From Gemmatimonas phototrophica (lineage in GTDB: Bacteria > Latescibacterota > UBA2968 > UBA8231): 64,000 bases of DNA. The stretch lies in NCBI GenBank assembly GCA_945861755.1, contig CAMAVQ010000008.1:1-64000 (forward strand), in the 5' to 3' direction. Under the pieces are notes generated by a model. That model saw nothing but the letters and a program-made list of their open reading frames with translations, did no database searches and was not told where the DNA came from. Shown here piece after piece: positions 33,373 to 42,697 of this stretch; positions within the stretch are counted from its first letter, which is position 1; each line of letters begins with the position of its first letter. Position numbers and translations under genes: made by a program.

Positions 33373-35958
33373 TTAATAGACCAGCGCGATGCGCCACAGC
33401 AGGCTGCTGCGAGACACATCAGCACCCTCAGTGTCGGCATCCAGGCTCAACCGAGCCAGGTAGATTCCCGCCGGGGTCAGCCCACCCTGCCCATCGCGCC
33501 CGTCCCAGAGGACCCGGCGGCGCCCGGTCCCTACCGATTCACCGACGCTTTCCATTCTTCTCACCAGGCGCCCTCCCAGATCGCGGATCTCGACCACCAC
33601 CGGACTGGTGTCGCCCAGCAAGACCACAGAGAATTCAAGTACCACCTGGTCGTTGATCCCGTCCCCGTTGGGGGTGAAGAGCGGGGGCTCCACTTGGACC
33701 TCGCCCAGCAGCTCCTTGCGCTGGACCACGCTCACCAAGGTCAGGGAACTGCTCTTCACTCCGGCAAAGGCATTACCCGGATCCACCCGCTGCCACTGGC
33801 TGGCCCCGGCGCCGCTGTGCTGTAGGGCTGCCTCCACTACCGCGCCGGTGGCGAAGAGGGCGCTGTGGAAGTCCACCCGCAGCAGCTCAATGCCGGACTG
33901 GGGGCCGATGGGCGGAAAGGACAGGTGCAGGGAATCGGCCCGACTGGGGATCCGTTCCACCCCGGCCACAGCCAGGTGCTCCAGCTCGGGATTTTCGAAG
34001 TCAGCCGGCCCGCCCGCGTACACTCCGTCCAGTTCCAGCCACATGTCCGGTGGCACCCGCAGCAGCAGCTGGTCGAAACCCAGGTCCGCAACGGCAAAGT
34101 CGGGTTTCACGTAGAGCGAGAAGACCTGGCGCTCCCCCAGGCGTGGCAACTGCACCGGATCCAGCTCCCCCACCAGGCCCTGGGCCACTGGATCGGCAAA
34201 ATGCAGGCGCACCTGGCTCAGGGTGGCGGTGGCCTGCGAATCGTCGGAGAGCAGCACGGCCCTGAGCTTGAGGAATTCGCGCGGCGAAGGCGAGGTGATG
34301 GGGCTGCCCTTCGGATCGGGGTAGGGCTCGGACCAGTCGCTCCAGCCGCTGCCCTCCACCTCGCGGGAGACAATCTCCCCCTTGAAAATAGATAGGAGTT
34401 TCTTGTACTGTGCCTCGCCGACCTCGGTGCCGTCCTTCTTGAAGTAGTGCAGTTCCTCCTGCAGGTCGTCGCCGGTGCGGGTCTGAATCTGCACCTGGGT
34501 GCCTGGAGGCGTGTCGGCTCCCCACTCGATGCTGAGCAGATTGCGGCTGCCCCCTAGGCGGATCAGATCCGACTCCAGCTCCACCTGGGGCTGGTAACCC
34601 TCCCCGTAGAGCTGGATCTCGGCCAGGTTGGCCGTCTGGTGCCCCCCGTTGCTGAGGGTGTACTGCAGCCGGAAGAACCGCGCCTTCAGCGGCGCAAAGC
34701 GGTTGCCATCGAAGCGCACTCCGCTCTGCTGGACCTGTTTGCGGTCCACGGCCCGCGTCCACCTGATACTGCCGTCGGCAGCCAGGGTGCCGTCGGAAAA
34801 ATCCAGGCGGTAATCGGCCATGCTCCCCCGGTACAGGCCCTGGCCGTAACACATGCGCTGGGTATCCACCCAGAAGGTGGAGCCCAGGTCGAAGATCAGG
34901 CTGCGCTCAGGCTCGGCTACCTGCACCACCTTGCCGATGATCAGGTTGGAGTCGGTCACCAGGTCGCCGTCGACAAAGCTGCGCAGGTTGACATCCTCGC
35001 CGCCGGGCAGGGCCATGTTGCCGCCGCGCTCAAAGGTGCCGACCAGCACCTCGTCGCCCTCGGCCCACACCTCCAGCTCGGCCAGGCGGGGCCGCTCGCG
35101 GCGGAAATGACGAATGCTGCCCTGCCGCTCGGGGGCCAGCTGCTCGTACACCGCCTGCCTCACCCCTACCTCCCGGCCACCGCTGAGGCGTTTGTAATAC
35201 TCCACCATTCCCCGTTCGGCCAGGGGCAGGGCCTCGTACTCCTGGCGGCCCATTTCCCGGCCGCGGTCAAAGTCGCTGCCGGTCACCACCACCTGCACGA
35301 AGCGCAGGCCCTCTCCGGCCACCACCGGGTCCAGTTTGGTCAGGTCAATCTCAAAGGTTCGCTGGGTTTTGTTGCGCTGCAGGGTCTGGAGCACGCTGCG
35401 GTACTCGGGGTTGGCCGCCCCGCGCACCCTGTCCGGCCGGGTGCCGTCGGAGACCAGCACGTCGAAGAGCAGAAAAGGATCGCCCAGCTCCTCGTCGACA
35501 AACTTGAGCACGATCTTATCGGCAAAAACCAGGCGGCCCAGGTCCACCACCAGCCACCACTGGGTGGCCAGATCCACCCCGGCGGGCAGGGGGGCGGGTT
35601 CCCAGTAGGTGTTCGCATCCCCGTCGAACAGGGCGGCCACCTGGCCCGGGTTGGAGCCGGCCTGCAGCGCGTCTGACAGGGTGATCTCTTCTGGCTTCTT
35701 GCTGGCCAGAGCCGCCGGGGGGTTGAGTCGCAGGAAATCGACGATATCAGACACGGCGTTGATCTTCTTGCGCCAGTACCGGGCCCGGACTTGCCCCTGG
35801 GGAATCAGTTCGAGGGTTCCAGGAGCATAACTCCAGTTCTGCCAGTGCCGCCGGGCGTTGACCACCACTTGGTTGCCGGCGATCTGATAACCCCGCTCCT
35901 GGGCCTGGGTGGCCACGCCGGCCAATAGCAGAAGCGCTACCACGCCCAGTGCCTTCAT
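33373..35958 (-). CDS. Secreted FlgD-Ig surface protein, family A (copy 2)
   Basis: 861 aa with a clean signal peptide (MKALGVVALLLLAGVATQAQ). Same order of parts as its neighbours: QVVVNARRHWQNWSYAPGTL at the N-terminus, DGDANTYWEPAPLP and DKIVLKFVDEELGDPFLLFD in the discoidin-like module, HYFKKDGTEVGEAQYKKLLS in the centre, SPSPREFLKL, and FTPNGDGINDQ in the FlgD-like Ig domain, ending RIALVY. It is separated by 14 nt from copy 1 and 111 nt from copy 3. Divergence is greatest in the region after the discoidin module, where each copy differs in length. Confidence 0.75.
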   Translation of the reverse strand: MKALGVVALLLLAGVATQAQERGYQIAGNQVVVNARRHWQNWSYAPGTLELIPQGQVRARYWRKKINAVSDIVDFLRLNPPAALASKKPEEITLSDALQAGSNPGQVAALFDGDANTYWEPAPLPAGVDLATQWWLVVDLGRLVFADKIVLKFVDEELGDPFLLFDVLVSDGTRPDRVRGAANPEYRSVLQTLQRNKTQRTFEIDLTKLDPVVAGEGLRFVQVVVTGSDFDRGREMGRQEYEALPLAERGMVEYYKRLSGGREVGVRQAVYEQLAPERQGSIRHFRRERPRLAELEVWAEGDEVLVGTFERGGNMALPGGEDVNLRSFVDGDLVTDSNLIIGKVVQVAEPERSLIFDLGSTFWVDTQRMCYGQGLYRGSMADYRLDFSDGTLAADGSIRWTRAVDRKQVQQSGVRFDGNRFAPLKARFFRLQYTLSNGGHQTANLAEIQLYGEGYQPQVELESDLIRLGGSRNLLSIEWGADTPPGTQVQIQTRTGDDLQEELHYFKKDGTEVGEAQYKKLLSIFKGEIVSREVEGSGWSDWSEPYPDPKGSPITSPSPREFLKLRAVLLSDDSQATATLSQVRLHFADPVAQGLVGELDPVQLPRLGERQVFSLYVKPDFAVADLGFDQLLLRVPPDMWLELDGVYAGGPADFENPELEHLAVAGVERIPSRADSLHLSFPPIGPQSGIELLRVDFHSALFATGAVVEAALQHSGAGASQWQRVDPGNAFAGVKSSSLTLVSVVQRKELLGEVQVEPPLFTPNGDGINDQVVLEFSVVLLGDTSPVVVEIRDLGGRLVRRMESVGESVGTGRRRVLWDGRDGQGGLTPAGIYLARLSLDADTEGADVSRSSLLWRIALVY

Positions 35959-36069
35959 AACTCAGTACCCCACCGCTCAGGATTTGTCACGAAACACCCG
36001 CTCTGTTTGGCTAGGTGAGATTACTCTCAGTTGCCTGGGGAAATCGATCAGTAATTGTCTCACGATTCC

Positions 36070-38730
36070 TCAGTACGCCACGGACACCAGGCGCAAGATC
36101 TGTCGGCGGTCTAAGTCTGCCCCTTGGGTATCCGACTCCAGGCGCAGCCGGGCCCCGTAGACCCCGGGCGGCACCAGTTCCCCACGCTCGTTCCGGCCAT
36201 CCCAGCCCACCAGCCGGCGACCGGTACCCCGGGACTGCTGCTCGACCAGACGCCGCACCAGGCGGCCGCCCAGGTCGCGGATCTCGATCACCACCGGGCT
36301 CTGGTCACCCACCAGCACCACCGAGAAATCGAAGCGGGCCTCGTCATTGATCCCGTCTCCGTTGGGGGTAAAGAGTGCCGGCTGCACCTGCAGGTCGATG
36401 ATCACCTCCTTGCGCTGGGCAATGCCCACCAGAGTGGTGGAGTTGCTCCCCACCGCGGCCAGGGCATTGCCGGGCTCCACCCGCTGCCAGAGACCCTCCC
36501 CGCTGGCGCTGTTCTGCAGCGAAGCCTCCAGCACCGCTCCGGTGGAGTACAGGGCGGTCTGGAAGTCGAGACGCAGGGCCTGGCCCGCAGCTGCGGGCTT
36601 GAAGGGCGCGAACCTCAGCCACAGGCTGTCTGGGCTGGTGGGGACCACCACCACTCCCTCTAGGCGCAGCCGGGCCAGGTCCCCAGCCCCGGCGACTAGC
36701 TCATCCTCCTCCCCCTGGTACAGGCCGTCGAAGCGCAGGCGCATGTCGGCGGGAACTTTGAGCAGCAGGCCATCAAAACCCGAATCGCGGGCGGCGAACT
36801 GCGGTTGAATAAAAAACGAGAAAGGCCGCTCTAGGCCCAGCTCCTCCACCTGGAGAGGACTGACCTCGCCGACCAAACTCTGGGCTACCGGACTGGCAAA
36901 ATTCAGGCGGATGCTCCGCAGGGTGGCATGGGTTTGCGGGGAGGATGAGCGGAGGATGGCGCGGATCTTGAGGAACTCCCGGGGCGAGGGCGAGCCAACA
37001 GAACTGCCCTGCGCCTCCTCGTACGTGGTGCTCCAGTCGCTCCAGTCGTTGCCGGGCACCTCCTCGGCCACCACTTCGCCTTTGAAGAGGGAAAGGAGTT
37101 TCTTGTACTGGTCTTCGCTGACCTCGGTGCCATCCTTCTTGTAATAATGGAAAATCTGGCCCAGCTCGTTGCCGGTGCGGGTCTGCAGCAGTACCTGGGT
37201 GCCGGGCGGGGTGTCGGCCTCCCAGCTGATGCCGAGTAGGTTGCGGCTGCCCCCCAGGCGGATCAGGTCCGACTCCAGCACCACCTCGGGCTGATAACCC
37301 TGGCCGTAGAGCTGCAGCTCGGCGATCACCCCCAGATTGGCGGGAAAGGTGGTCAGGTGGGGGGTGTAGCGCATGCGGAAGAAACGGGCCTTGAGCAGGT
37401 CAAAATCATTGCCCTCGCCCACCACTTTGGTCAAGGATTGCTCGCGGTTCACCACCTGTTGCCACTTGAGGCTGCCGTCGGGAGCGCGCGACCCATCCGA
37501 GAAATCGAGCCGGTAATTGGCAAAACGCCAGGAGTGGTAGTTGGTGGGGTTATACGCCATGCGGTGGGCATCGATCCAGTAGAAGGAGCCCAGGTCGAGG
37601 AAGACCTCGCGCTCGACAATGATGGTGCCGCTGATTTCCTGGTTCATGCTGGCGTAGCTGTCGATGTCGCCGTCGACGAAGGTGGCCCCGTTGACTACCT
37701 GAGTGGAGGTGATGAACCCGCCCCGCTCGATAGTGCCGTTGACCATTTCGTCCCCTTCGGTCCACACCTCCAGCTCCGCCAGGCGAGGCCGTTCGCGGCG
37801 GAAATAGCGCACCGTCCCTTGCCTGGCCGGCTCCAACTGGTTGTAGACCTCTTGTTTGACCACCACCTCATTGCCCTCGGCCAGCCGCTTATAGTACTCG
37901 ACAGCACCCCGTTCGCGGGCCACCAGTTGCCCGTACTCCTCCTGCGAGACCTCCCTGCCGCGGGCAAAGTCGCTGCCGTTCACCACTACCTGCACGTAGC
38001 GGGCCCCCAGGCTGCCCAACTCGTTGCCGGCGCCCACCGTCACCGTCCCTCCCCCATCGCTCTGGTCGCGGGCCCCGGTGTCCTCGGCCAGACTGGCGGA
38101 GGCGCCCAGCTCCACTTCGAAGACCCGCTGGCTTTTGTTGCGCTTGAGGGTGCGCAACACGGTCTGGTACTGGGGGCTGGCCGAACCCTGCACATTGCCC
38201 GGCTTCAACCCATTGGAAACCAGCACGTCGAAGAGCAGGAAGGGATCGCCCAGTTCCTCGTCGACGAATTTGAGCACGATTTTCTGGATGAAGACAAAGC
38301 GGCCCAGGTCCACGTTGAACCACCACTGCGAGGCTAGGTCGATGCCCGCCGCCGGCGGGTCCGGCTCCCAATAGGTCGCCATATCTCCGTCCAGCACCGC
38401 CACCACCCCTGCGCGGTTGGAACCGGCCTGCACGGCATCGAGCAGGCTGAGTTCCTCGGGCTTTTTGCCCCCCAGCTCCTTGGGGGGATGGAGGCGGAGG
38501 AAATCACCGATGTCCCGCACTGCGTTGATATTGCGCCGGATCAAGCGCGGGCGCACCGTCCCGTCTTTGCCCAATTCCACCGTGCCGGCCGGAAAACCCC
38601 AGTGCTTCCAGTGGTCGAGCCCGGCCACCACCACCTGATCGGCGGTGAGGCGGTACCCGGTTTGCTGGGCAGGCGCCCCGGCTGCGGCGAGCAGCACCAG
38701 GGCGAGGCTGATTCGGTTCTTCTTTGCCAT
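36070..38730 (-). CDS. Secreted FlgD-Ig surface protein, family A (copy 3)
   Basis: 886 aa with a signal peptide (LALVLLAAAGAPAQQ). N-terminal QVVVAGLDHWKHWGFPAGTV, discoidin-like DGDMATYWEPDPP and QKIVLKFVDEELGDPFLLFD, central HYYKKDGTEVSEDQYKKLLS, SPSPREFLKI, and FTPNGDGINDE in the FlgD-like Ig domain with end LVSVAY. It is the longest of the three because of an insertion near residues 195-220 (a Gly/Ser/Ala-rich stretch around ARDQSDGGGTVTVGAGNE). The stop lies 111 nt before copy 2, the widest gap within the tandem array, so a promoter or terminator could lie there, but I see no clear one. Confidence 0.75.
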   Translation of the reverse strand: MAKKNRISLALVLLAAAGAPAQQTGYRLTADQVVVAGLDHWKHWGFPAGTVELGKDGTVRPRLIRRNINAVRDIGDFLRLHPPKELGGKKPEELSLLDAVQAGSNRAGVVAVLDGDMATYWEPDPPAAGIDLASQWWFNVDLGRFVFIQKIVLKFVDEELGDPFLLFDVLVSNGLKPGNVQGSASPQYQTVLRTLKRNKSQRVFEVELGASASLAEDTGARDQSDGGGTVTVGAGNELGSLGARYVQVVVNGSDFARGREVSQEEYGQLVARERGAVEYYKRLAEGNEVVVKQEVYNQLEPARQGTVRYFRRERPRLAELEVWTEGDEMVNGTIERGGFITSTQVVNGATFVDGDIDSYASMNQEISGTIIVEREVFLDLGSFYWIDAHRMAYNPTNYHSWRFANYRLDFSDGSRAPDGSLKWQQVVNREQSLTKVVGEGNDFDLLKARFFRMRYTPHLTTFPANLGVIAELQLYGQGYQPEVVLESDLIRLGGSRNLLGISWEADTPPGTQVLLQTRTGNELGQIFHYYKKDGTEVSEDQYKKLLSLFKGEVVAEEVPGNDWSDWSTTYEEAQGSSVGSPSPREFLKIRAILRSSSPQTHATLRSIRLNFASPVAQSLVGEVSPLQVEELGLERPFSFFIQPQFAARDSGFDGLLLKVPADMRLRFDGLYQGEEDELVAGAGDLARLRLEGVVVVPTSPDSLWLRFAPFKPAAAGQALRLDFQTALYSTGAVLEASLQNSASGEGLWQRVEPGNALAAVGSNSTTLVGIAQRKEVIIDLQVQPALFTPNGDGINDEARFDFSVVLVGDQSPVVIEIRDLGGRLVRRLVEQQSRGTGRRLVGWDGRNERGELVPPGVYGARLRLESDTQGADLDRRQILRLVSVAY

Positions 38731-38740
38731 CCAGCTCTCC

Positions 38741-40651
38741 TCAATAGACCAGGGAAACCACGGCTTGGCTGGTGGTGGTGCCCTTGTCCGCCTCGACCTT
38801 CAGCCGCACGATATAGAGCCCTGGTTCCATCAGGTGGCCCTGACCGTCGGTGCCGTCCCAAGGCCGCCAGGAGCGGCCGCTGACTTGGCGGTCAGCGTAG
38901 ATCCGGGCGCGCATCCTGCCCGATAGGTCGAAGACCTCCAGGCTCACCGGCACCCCCCCGGCCAGGTTGAGCAGGTTATACTCGATCAACACCTGGTCGT
39001 TGATCCCGTCGCCGTTGGGGGTAAACGCCGCCGGTGCCAGGCGCAGATCCTGGATGGCCTGGGCATCCAATTCCTCCAGATCCACCCGCAGCGCCTCGCC
39101 CTCCACTAGTTCATCCGCATCCCCCGGGGTCAGGGCCTGGGCCACCTCTTGGGGGCGGGCACTGTTGAAGACCCGGCCGGTGAAGATGGTGCCGTATTTG
39201 AAGATCTCGGCGCGGAAATCCACTTCGATCAGTTCTTCGGTTCCCTGCAGATCGATGGGGGGGATACGCAGGCCCAGGCCGCGCTCGTCCAGGCGCACCA
39301 GTTCGAAAGCCACCGGCTGGCCGCTGATCCGCACTGCGTCCACGCCCTGGGCCCGGGCCGGGGTGTCGATCTCGATGGTATCGAAGCCCAGATCCCCGGC
39401 ATTGAGGCTGGGTTTGATCCGGTAGGTGAAGGAGGTAGACCGGCCAGCCGGGGCGGACAGCGGGGCAATCTCAGCCAGCACCTGGGTGGCCAGCGGCGGG
39501 ATGGACACCGAGAACTGCAGGTAGTCCAGCTGCCCTCCGACGTTCTGGTCCGAGAAGAAATCCGCCTTGAACTGCACATAGCGCCGGGGGCGGGAGGCGG
39601 CCATGGCCGCCTGGGCGGGAGCAACGTCATAGGGCGGCGACCAAAAGTCCCAGTTTTCGGTGTCGTGCGTGGCGCCGGCCTTTTCACCCTTTTCCAGGGC
39701 AGTGTAGGTAGCCAGGATCAGCGGCCGACCCTTGGCGTCGAAACGGGTCCGCTCCTCGCCCCGGAAGGTGTAGCGCCAATAGGTGTTGGGTTCGTTGTCG
39801 TCGCCGCTGCGCATGCCCAACTCAACCCGTGCCCCCGTATCCTGCCTTCCCCCCCAAGTCAGCGAGCCCAGGCTGGCTAGGCTGCCCAGGTCGATGATGT
39901 TGGACACGTACCCGGCAGCGGGCACATATCCCTCCCCGTAGATCTCGAATTCGGCGATCTCCCAGATGCCGCGGGTATTTTCGGGGATCTGGAAGAAAAG
40001 CCGCTGCACCGGCCCGGGCGGCAACTCCAGGTCGATGAGGGGCTTGGTGTTCTCGCGCACATCGTAGGCGATGTCGAAGTCCAGCACCGTGGCCCCATAG
40101 TTGCCCCCGGTGCGAAACTCGCGGGTGCCGTCCTTGAGCGGGTCGCCGTCGTTGGTACCGATGCGGAAACGCTCGATAAAGCGCTCGTCCATAAACTGCT
40201 GGCGGGGGAAGAAGCGGACGCGGCGGATGGGGAAGGGTCCGCCGAACTCAAAAAACATGTTCTTTTCGGCCGGGCCATGTACGGCAAAGTGCCCGTCTCC
40301 CAGATACGCGGTTTCCGGGTCGCGATCGAAGAAGAGGAGGTTGTCCTGGACCTTGGGCTCCCAGCCGGTCCATTCCAACACGTAAAATTGCCCTCCCTGG
40401 TCGATGAGGGTAGGGGTCAGATTAACCGCCGGATCCAGCTTCAGGGGTTCGATGGTGCCCGGCAAGATCGTCAACAGGCGGGATTCACCGTGCTGACCCT
40501 GGGCCGCCGAGGCCCAGGACAGTTGTACGAATTCGTGCGGTACCCCTGGGTCCGGAGGCGGCAGGGTTTCGCCGCCGATGCGATAGATGGTCAACGCCCC
40601 GGCCTGGCCCACCCACCAACTGGCCAGCGCCGCGAAGATCAGCTTTCTCAT
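38741..40651 (-). CDS. Secreted FlgD-Ig surface protein, family B (copy 1 of the array)
   Basis: 636 aa from MRKLIFAALASWWVGQAGAL, preceded by GGAAAGGAACGG; the track start at 40786 is 45 residues too early. It begins TIYRIGGETLPPPDP, then has a discoidin-like module (PETAYLGDG, FEFGGPFPIRRVRFFPR, GIWEIAEFEIYGEGYV), an Ig-like region with DTENWDFWSPPYDV, a cohesin-like stretch (LGFDTIEIDTPAR) and a FlgD-like Ig domain with FTPNGDGIND ending VVSLVY. It is a close paralogue of the genes at 40666 and 19762. Located 10 nt upstream of family A copy 3. Confidence 0.75.
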   Translation of the reverse strand: MRKLIFAALASWWVGQAGALTIYRIGGETLPPPDPGVPHEFVQLSWASAAQGQHGESRLLTILPGTIEPLKLDPAVNLTPTLIDQGGQFYVLEWTGWEPKVQDNLLFFDRDPETAYLGDGHFAVHGPAEKNMFFEFGGPFPIRRVRFFPRQQFMDERFIERFRIGTNDGDPLKDGTREFRTGGNYGATVLDFDIAYDVRENTKPLIDLELPPGPVQRLFFQIPENTRGIWEIAEFEIYGEGYVPAAGYVSNIIDLGSLASLGSLTWGGRQDTGARVELGMRSGDDNEPNTYWRYTFRGEERTRFDAKGRPLILATYTALEKGEKAGATHDTENWDFWSPPYDVAPAQAAMAASRPRRYVQFKADFFSDQNVGGQLDYLQFSVSIPPLATQVLAEIAPLSAPAGRSTSFTYRIKPSLNAGDLGFDTIEIDTPARAQGVDAVRISGQPVAFELVRLDERGLGLRIPPIDLQGTEELIEVDFRAEIFKYGTIFTGRVFNSARPQEVAQALTPGDADELVEGEALRVDLEELDAQAIQDLRLAPAAFTPNGDGINDQVLIEYNLLNLAGGVPVSLEVFDLSGRMRARIYADRQVSGRSWRPWDGTDGQGHLMEPGLYIVRLKVEADKGTTTSQAVVSLVY

Positions 40652-40665
40652 CTCCGTTCCTTTCC

Positions 40666-42591
40666 TCAGTACGCCAGCGAAACCACGGTCTGGGCCACTG
40701 CCTGCCCTTTGTCCGCCTCCACCTCCAGGCGGAGCACGTAGATCCCCGGGGGCACAGGCCCACCCCCTTCGGCCCGGCCGTCCCATTGCAGGGCGAAGCG
40801 GCCGCTGGCCCGGGTGCCTCCCTCCACCGTCCCCACCCGGCGGCCACTCAGTTCATAGATTCCCAGCCGCACCGGCACTGCCCCGACCAAGTTGAGCAAT
40901 TCGCACTCCACCTCCACTTGATCGTTGACCCCGTCGCCGTTGGGGGTGAAAAGTGCGGGGTCGACCCGCAGCGAGCGAATGGTGCCCACCTCCAGCGAGC
41001 TGAGGCCCACGGTCAGGGTATTGCTGTCCACCAGGCCGTCGGCATCCCCGGCGGTCAGGGGCTGGTGCACCTCGTGCGGGCGCTGGCTGTCGAAGATGCG
41101 GCCGGGGAAAACCGTCCCGTACTTGAAGACCTCGGTGCGGAAGTCGACCTCGACCAGTTCGCCAGTCTGCTGGGCTCCCACCCTGGGCAAGCGCACGGTC
41201 AGTCCGCCCTCATCAAGGTGCACCACCTGGTAGTCGACCGGCACCCCGCTCAGGCGCACGCCCTCTACTCCCAGAGGCCGGGCCGGAGTGTCGATTTCGA
41301 TGCTGTCGAAACCCAGATCCTCCCGCCGCAGCCTGGGCCTGAGTTTGTAGGTGAACAGCGTCGCCGTGCCCGCTTCGGCGGCCAGGGGGATGATCTCGGC
41401 CAGGGCTTCGGTGGCCACCGGCGGGATGGAGACAGCAAATTCGAGGTAATCCAGGCGGCCGCTGGTCTGTTCAGTGGAAGAAAATTCGGCGCTGAACTGC
41501 ACATAGCGCCGGGGTTCTGCCGCTCCCATCGCGGCCCGGCCAGCGCCGAATTCGTAGGCGGGAGACCAGAACTCCCAATGTTCGGTGTCGTGGGTGACGC
41601 CCGCCTTTTCAGCCGACTCCAGTCTGTTGTAGGAGGCCAGAGTCAGGGGTTTGCCCGCCGCGTCAAAACGGCTCCGTTCATCGCCGCGGAAGGTGTAGCG
41701 CCAGTAAGTGTTGGGCTCCTCGTCCTCCCCGCTGCGCATGCTCAGGCTCACCTGGGCGCCCTGGTCCAGGTGGCCCTGCCACGACAACTGCCCCAGGCTG
41801 GCCGGGCTGCCCAGGTCGATCACGTTGGAGACATAACTGGCAGAGGGCACGTAACCTATGCCATAGATCTCGAATTCGGCCACTTCCCAGATTCCCCGGG
41901 TGTTATCGGGGGCCTCAAAGAGCAGGTGGCGAATGGGGGTCCGGGGCAGGTGCAGTTCGATCATGGATTTGGTATTTTCAACCCCTTCGTAGGCCACCTC
42001 GAAGTCAAAGGCCCCGCCCCGACCGCCGAAATTGTGCGTGCGGGTGCCATCCTTGAACGGGTCGCCGTCGTTGGTGCCGATGATGAAGCGCTCGACAAAG
42101 CGGTTGGCGAGAAAGCGCGAGCGCGGGTAGAAGCGGATCCGGTCGATGAGGAAACGCCCCCCCAGGTCGAAGACCACGGACTTGTTCTTGATTACCCCGT
42201 AGTCCCCGCCCCAATCCCCATCGCCCAGGAAGGCGGTATTGGGATCTCCATCGAACATGTCGAGATCGCGCCCAAAGGCCGGATTCCAGCCAATCCAGGT
42301 CAGCGAGAACACCTGCCCGCCCTGCTCCTTGAGCCGGGGTGCCAGATTGACTCCGGGATCTAGTCGCTGGGGGGCGATGGCCTTCTGGGAGACCTGGATC
42401 TGCTCGGTGCTCCCGTACCGCGCGGCCTCGATCGCCGACCAGGGCAACTGGACAAAGTCGAAGGGCGCCTCGAGCTGGGGCGGCGGGATGCCTTCCCCGC
42501 CGATCCGGTAGATGGTGAGGCTGGCGGCCGGCCCTACCATGCCCAGCGAAAGGAGCAGCACCCAGTGCAGCGCAGCTTTTCCGGTGTACAT
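40666..42591 (-). CDS. Secreted FlgD-Ig surface protein, family B (copy 2 of the array)
   Basis: 641 aa from MYTGKAALHWVLLLSLGMVG, preceded by GGAGG; the track start at 42609 adds six residues. Mature start TIYRIGGEGIPPPQLEAP. Parts: discoidin-like module (PNTAFLGDGDW, FDLGGRFLIDRIRFYPRSRF, GIWEVAEFEIYGIGY), YWRYTFRGDERSRFD, DTEHWEFWSPAYEF, LGFDSIEIDTPAR, then FTPNGDGVNDQ and end VVSLAY. First gene of the tandem array; the CBM9-like gene just upstream is cut off from it by a strong terminator, so it needs its own promoter, which I could not identify. Confidence 0.75.
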   Translation of the reverse strand: MYTGKAALHWVLLLSLGMVGPAASLTIYRIGGEGIPPPQLEAPFDFVQLPWSAIEAARYGSTEQIQVSQKAIAPQRLDPGVNLAPRLKEQGGQVFSLTWIGWNPAFGRDLDMFDGDPNTAFLGDGDWGGDYGVIKNKSVVFDLGGRFLIDRIRFYPRSRFLANRFVERFIIGTNDGDPFKDGTRTHNFGGRGGAFDFEVAYEGVENTKSMIELHLPRTPIRHLLFEAPDNTRGIWEVAEFEIYGIGYVPSASYVSNVIDLGSPASLGQLSWQGHLDQGAQVSLSMRSGEDEEPNTYWRYTFRGDERSRFDAAGKPLTLASYNRLESAEKAGVTHDTEHWEFWSPAYEFGAGRAAMGAAEPRRYVQFSAEFSSTEQTSGRLDYLEFAVSIPPVATEALAEIIPLAAEAGTATLFTYKLRPRLRREDLGFDSIEIDTPARPLGVEGVRLSGVPVDYQVVHLDEGGLTVRLPRVGAQQTGELVEVDFRTEVFKYGTVFPGRIFDSQRPHEVHQPLTAGDADGLVDSNTLTVGLSSLEVGTIRSLRVDPALFTPNGDGVNDQVEVECELLNLVGAVPVRLGIYELSGRRVGTVEGGTRASGRFALQWDGRAEGGGPVPPGIYVLRLEVEADKGQAVAQTVVSLAY

Positions 42592-42628
42592 GGACGAGCC
42601 TCCAATCATTACAGTAGAGGTGTTATAT

Positions 42629-42668
42629 ATAAAAAAAAGGAGGGCAGATCAACAGCGATCTGCCCTCC
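42629..42668 (-). terminator. Strong rho-independent terminator after the CBM9-like gene
   Basis: GGAGGGCAGATC and GATCTGCCCTCC form a perfect 12-bp stem with a 6-nt loop (42639-42668). On the minus strand it is followed directly by eight T residues (42638-42631). It lies 30 nt past the CBM9-like stop and separates that gene from the surface-protein array. Confidence 0.92.
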
Positions 42669-42697
42669 CAAGCCAACCAAGTCTGCGAATCAGTTGC

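Noticed and set aside
36000-36069. GTGAGATTACT and AGTAATTGTCTCAC as a terminator or promoter between family A copies 3 and 2
   Set aside because: The arms pair imperfectly with a long loop, without a T run or a clear -35/-10 pair.
40786-42363. 525-aa plus-strand ORF
   Set aside because: It is antisense to the family B gene, rich in Gly, Gln, Val and His without any domain pattern, and has no ribosome-binding site; it is a GC-skew shadow.
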